NCBI GenBank assembly: GCA_019418235.1
Contig: DYCH01000082.1
Coordinates: 393-8,347 of the forward strand
DNA length: 7,955 nt
Direction: 5' to 3'
Origin: Sutterella sp.
GTDB lineage: Bacteria; Pseudomonadota; Gammaproteobacteria; Burkholderiales; Burkholderiaceae_F
In this document: positions 7,205 through 7,955 of the stretch, one piece after another
How positions within the stretch are numbered: position 1 is the stretch's first letter
How the letters are laid out: every line of letters starts with the position of its first letter
Notes under the pieces: generated by a model
Seen by the model: the letters and a program-made list of their open reading frames with translations, nothing else
Database searches by the model: none
Told to the model about the DNA's origin: nothing
Translations under genes and position numbers: made by a program

Positions 7205-7241
7205 GTTTCAAATCATACATTGCTGGTTCAGTAACTGAAAC
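7205..7241 (-). repeat. Variant terminal repeat (repeat 17)
   Basis: Differs from the others by a single C to T at 7232 on the + strand (GTAAC for GCAAC), in the loop of the internal hairpin. In minus-strand reading it is the 5'-most repeat and is not the 3' handle of any spacer, so it need not pair with tracrRNA. Terminal variant repeats usually mark the oldest, leader-distal end. Confidence 0.85.
7212..7217 (-). promoter_or_regulatory. Possible repeat-embedded -10 box (one copy in each repeat)
   Basis: Bases 8-13 of every repeat (+ strand ATCATA) read TATGAT on the minus strand, five of six matches to the -10 consensus and preceded directly by TG. Predicted initiation is at the last repeat base or the first spacer base. 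Repeat 17 is given here as the 5'-most copy. The -35 position has only TTTCAG, so any activity would have to rely on the -10 region. This is inferred by analogy with type II-C arrays. Confidence 0.35.
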
Positions 7242-7515
7242 CTTGAAGGAAGACTGATAATGAGGCGACAATATAATTGCTTGCACAGCATTTGGATTTT
7301 AATACGTTAAGTTTATTACTTGCTATGCCAAGTGGGGAAAGACTAGTAAAAAGCCTCTGACTTTTAAATCAGAGGCTCACAACTAAAAAGTAATTACGTA
7401 TGGAGTGACTTGGTCTTTTTTGTGCGTTTGATTGAATTAGTTACGTTTTCAAAGACTTTTTATCTGAAGTCCATTAAAATTTATCCGTTATGTTGCTAAA
7501 TTAATCCCCATTGAA
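7242..7515. other. Intergenic region right of the array
   Basis: No convincing gene is seen in these 274 bases. They hold one clear minus-strand terminator (7348-7377). On the minus strand, towards the array, AT-rich boxes such as TATATT occur but without a matching -35 box, so I see no good upstream promoter for the array. On the + strand TAAAAT at 7475-7480 could be a -10 for the right-hand gene, but its -35 position is poor. No further repeat copies are present. Confidence 0.6.
7348..7377 (-). terminator. Rho-independent terminator, minus strand
   Basis: AGCCTCTGA and TCAGAGGCT form a perfect nine-base-pair stem with an eight-base loop. On the minus strand the stem runs into TTTTT; on the + strand no T-run follows. 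It would stop minus-strand transcription entering the array from the right. No minus-strand gene ending here was found in the window. Confidence 0.75.
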
Positions 7516-7955
7516 ATGAAGTCTCTTATTGCCTCTTTCGTTTGTTTGTCTTTGGCCGGTTCCGTGATGGCCGGGCCCTTGATTGCGCCCTCCGGTCCCA
7601 CACCTGAGTCTTTGGGTTGGAAGGCCGGTGAAGTAGCGCCCAGCCCCTTGGTGCCTCGCTATTCCGATCCGCGTTTTAAGACGAAGGCCGAAGCCATTAA
7701 TGCTAAGCGCGTCGGCGAGGAAGAGTTGCAACGTTGTGCCAAGATTCGTTTACACCAAACGGCGCTTTGCAATGAGAAGATTCTTGTGAATCAATGCATG
7801 GGTAAGGCTGAAAAGGTTTTGCGTGAACGCGAGCGCCTTGCCAATCAATTAATCCGCTCGGCCGACCACCAAATTCGTATCTTTACGACCGAAGAGCGTC
7901 GCAAAAAGGGCGCTGTTACCCGTGATTTGATGCCGCAAAAGCGTGGCGATATTTC
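7516..7955 (+). CDS. Predicted secreted protein of unknown function, 3'-truncated
   Basis: Open from the ATG at 7516 to the window end: 146 complete codons, C-terminus missing. The first 20 residues form a Sec signal peptide (Lys2, hydrophobic LIASFVCLSLAGSV, then a V-M-A cleavage site after Ala19), without a lipobox. The mature part has a Pro/Gly-rich start (GPLIAPSGPTPESLGWK). From about residue 55 it is highly charged and probably helical, with Cys74, Cys85 and Cys94 and an Arg/Glu-rich stretch (KVLRERERLANQL). I do not recognise a family; a periplasmic or surface-exposed role follows only from the signal peptide. There is no strong ribosome site before the ATG, so the start rests on the signal peptide. 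One sampled line (7621-7680) has 36 G+C of 60 against 24 of 60 in cas9 (1201-1260), suggesting host-like chromosomal sequence beside an acquired CRISPR locus. Confidence 0.75.
   Translation, partial: MKSLIASFVCLSLAGSVMAGPLIAPSGPTPESLGWKAGEVAPSPLVPRYSDPRFKTKAEAINAKRVGEEELQRCAKIRLHQTALCNEKILVNQCMGKAEKVLRERERLANQLIRSADHQIRIFTTEERRKKGAVTRDLMPQKRGDI

Larger units (their letters stand above)
6050..7241 (-). CRISPR. Type II-B CRISPR array, 17 repeats and 16 spacers
   Basis: The 37-base repeat reads GTTTCAAATCATAC...CAGCAACTGAAAC on the + strand, with GTTTCA/TGAAAC inverted ends and an internal TTCAG-CAA-CTGAA hairpin. Repeat starts: 6050, 6124, 6197, 6268, 6340, 6412, 6482, 6552, 6628, 6698, 6769, 6843, 6917, 6989, 7062, 7133, 7205. 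Repeats 1-16 are identical by eye; repeat 17 has one change. Spacer lengths in order: 37, 36, 34, 35, 35, 33, 33, 39, 33, 34, 37, 37, 35, 36, 34, 35. All spacers differ from each other. The minus strand is assigned as transcribed because the tracrRNA anti-repeat, encoded on the minus strand, is complementary only to a minus-strand crRNA, whose repeat starts GTTTCAGTTGCTGAAC. Spacer targets cannot be identified without a search. Confidence 0.98.

Noticed and set aside
7260..7310. A 16-codon frame (MRRQYNCLHSIWILIR) with GAAGGA nine bases upstream, just right of the array
   Set aside because: Too short to support, no recognisable features, no promoter; a purine-rich site before an ATG is expected by chance in this region.

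Overview
The window holds most of a type II-B CRISPR-Cas locus. From left to right on the + strand it reads: a 5'-truncated cas9, then cas1, cas2 and cas4, tightly packed as one operon (4-base and 7-base gaps, then a 20-base overlap). A 254-base AT-rich intergenic region follows, then a CRISPR array of 17 repeats and 16 spacers, a 274-base spacer region, and the 5' end of an unrelated gene for a secreted protein. The order cas9-cas1-cas2-cas4, with cas4 present, defines subtype II-B. The repeat also shares its CAGCAACTGAAAC end with my recollection of the Francisella novicida II-B repeat. A proteobacterial host is likely. Sutterella/Parasutterella-type Burkholderiales and Francisella/Legionella-type gammaproteobacteria are known II-B carriers, but nothing here fixes the genus.

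The intergenic region (5796-6049) is the most informative part. On the minus strand it encodes a tracrRNA with a recognisable promoter, an anti-repeat, a nexus-like hairpin and a strong terminator whose U-tract lies opposite the cas4 stop codon. Because the anti-repeat has the same sense as the + strand reading of the repeat when read on the minus strand, the crRNAs must come from the minus strand, opposite to the cas genes. Minus-strand array transcripts would run into a second, AT-rich terminator-like hairpin just left of the first repeat, which would insulate the tracrRNA promoter. A nested inverted repeat covers that promoter.

The only variant repeat is at the far right, which is the 5' end of a minus-strand transcript. 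No convincing promoter was found further right. Each repeat carries a TATGAT -10-like box placed so that transcription would begin at the repeat-spacer junction, resembling the repeat-embedded promoters of some type II-C arrays. The tracrRNA appears to carry an extra UUCG-capped hairpin that would create a three-way junction in the crRNA:tracrRNA duplex.

Cas1-Cas2 (with Cas4) would add spacers, most likely at the cas4/tracrRNA-proximal end. tracrRNA:crRNA would guide Cas9. The right-hand gene is visibly richer in GC than the cas genes, which fits the CRISPR locus being an acquired island, although only sampled lines were counted.
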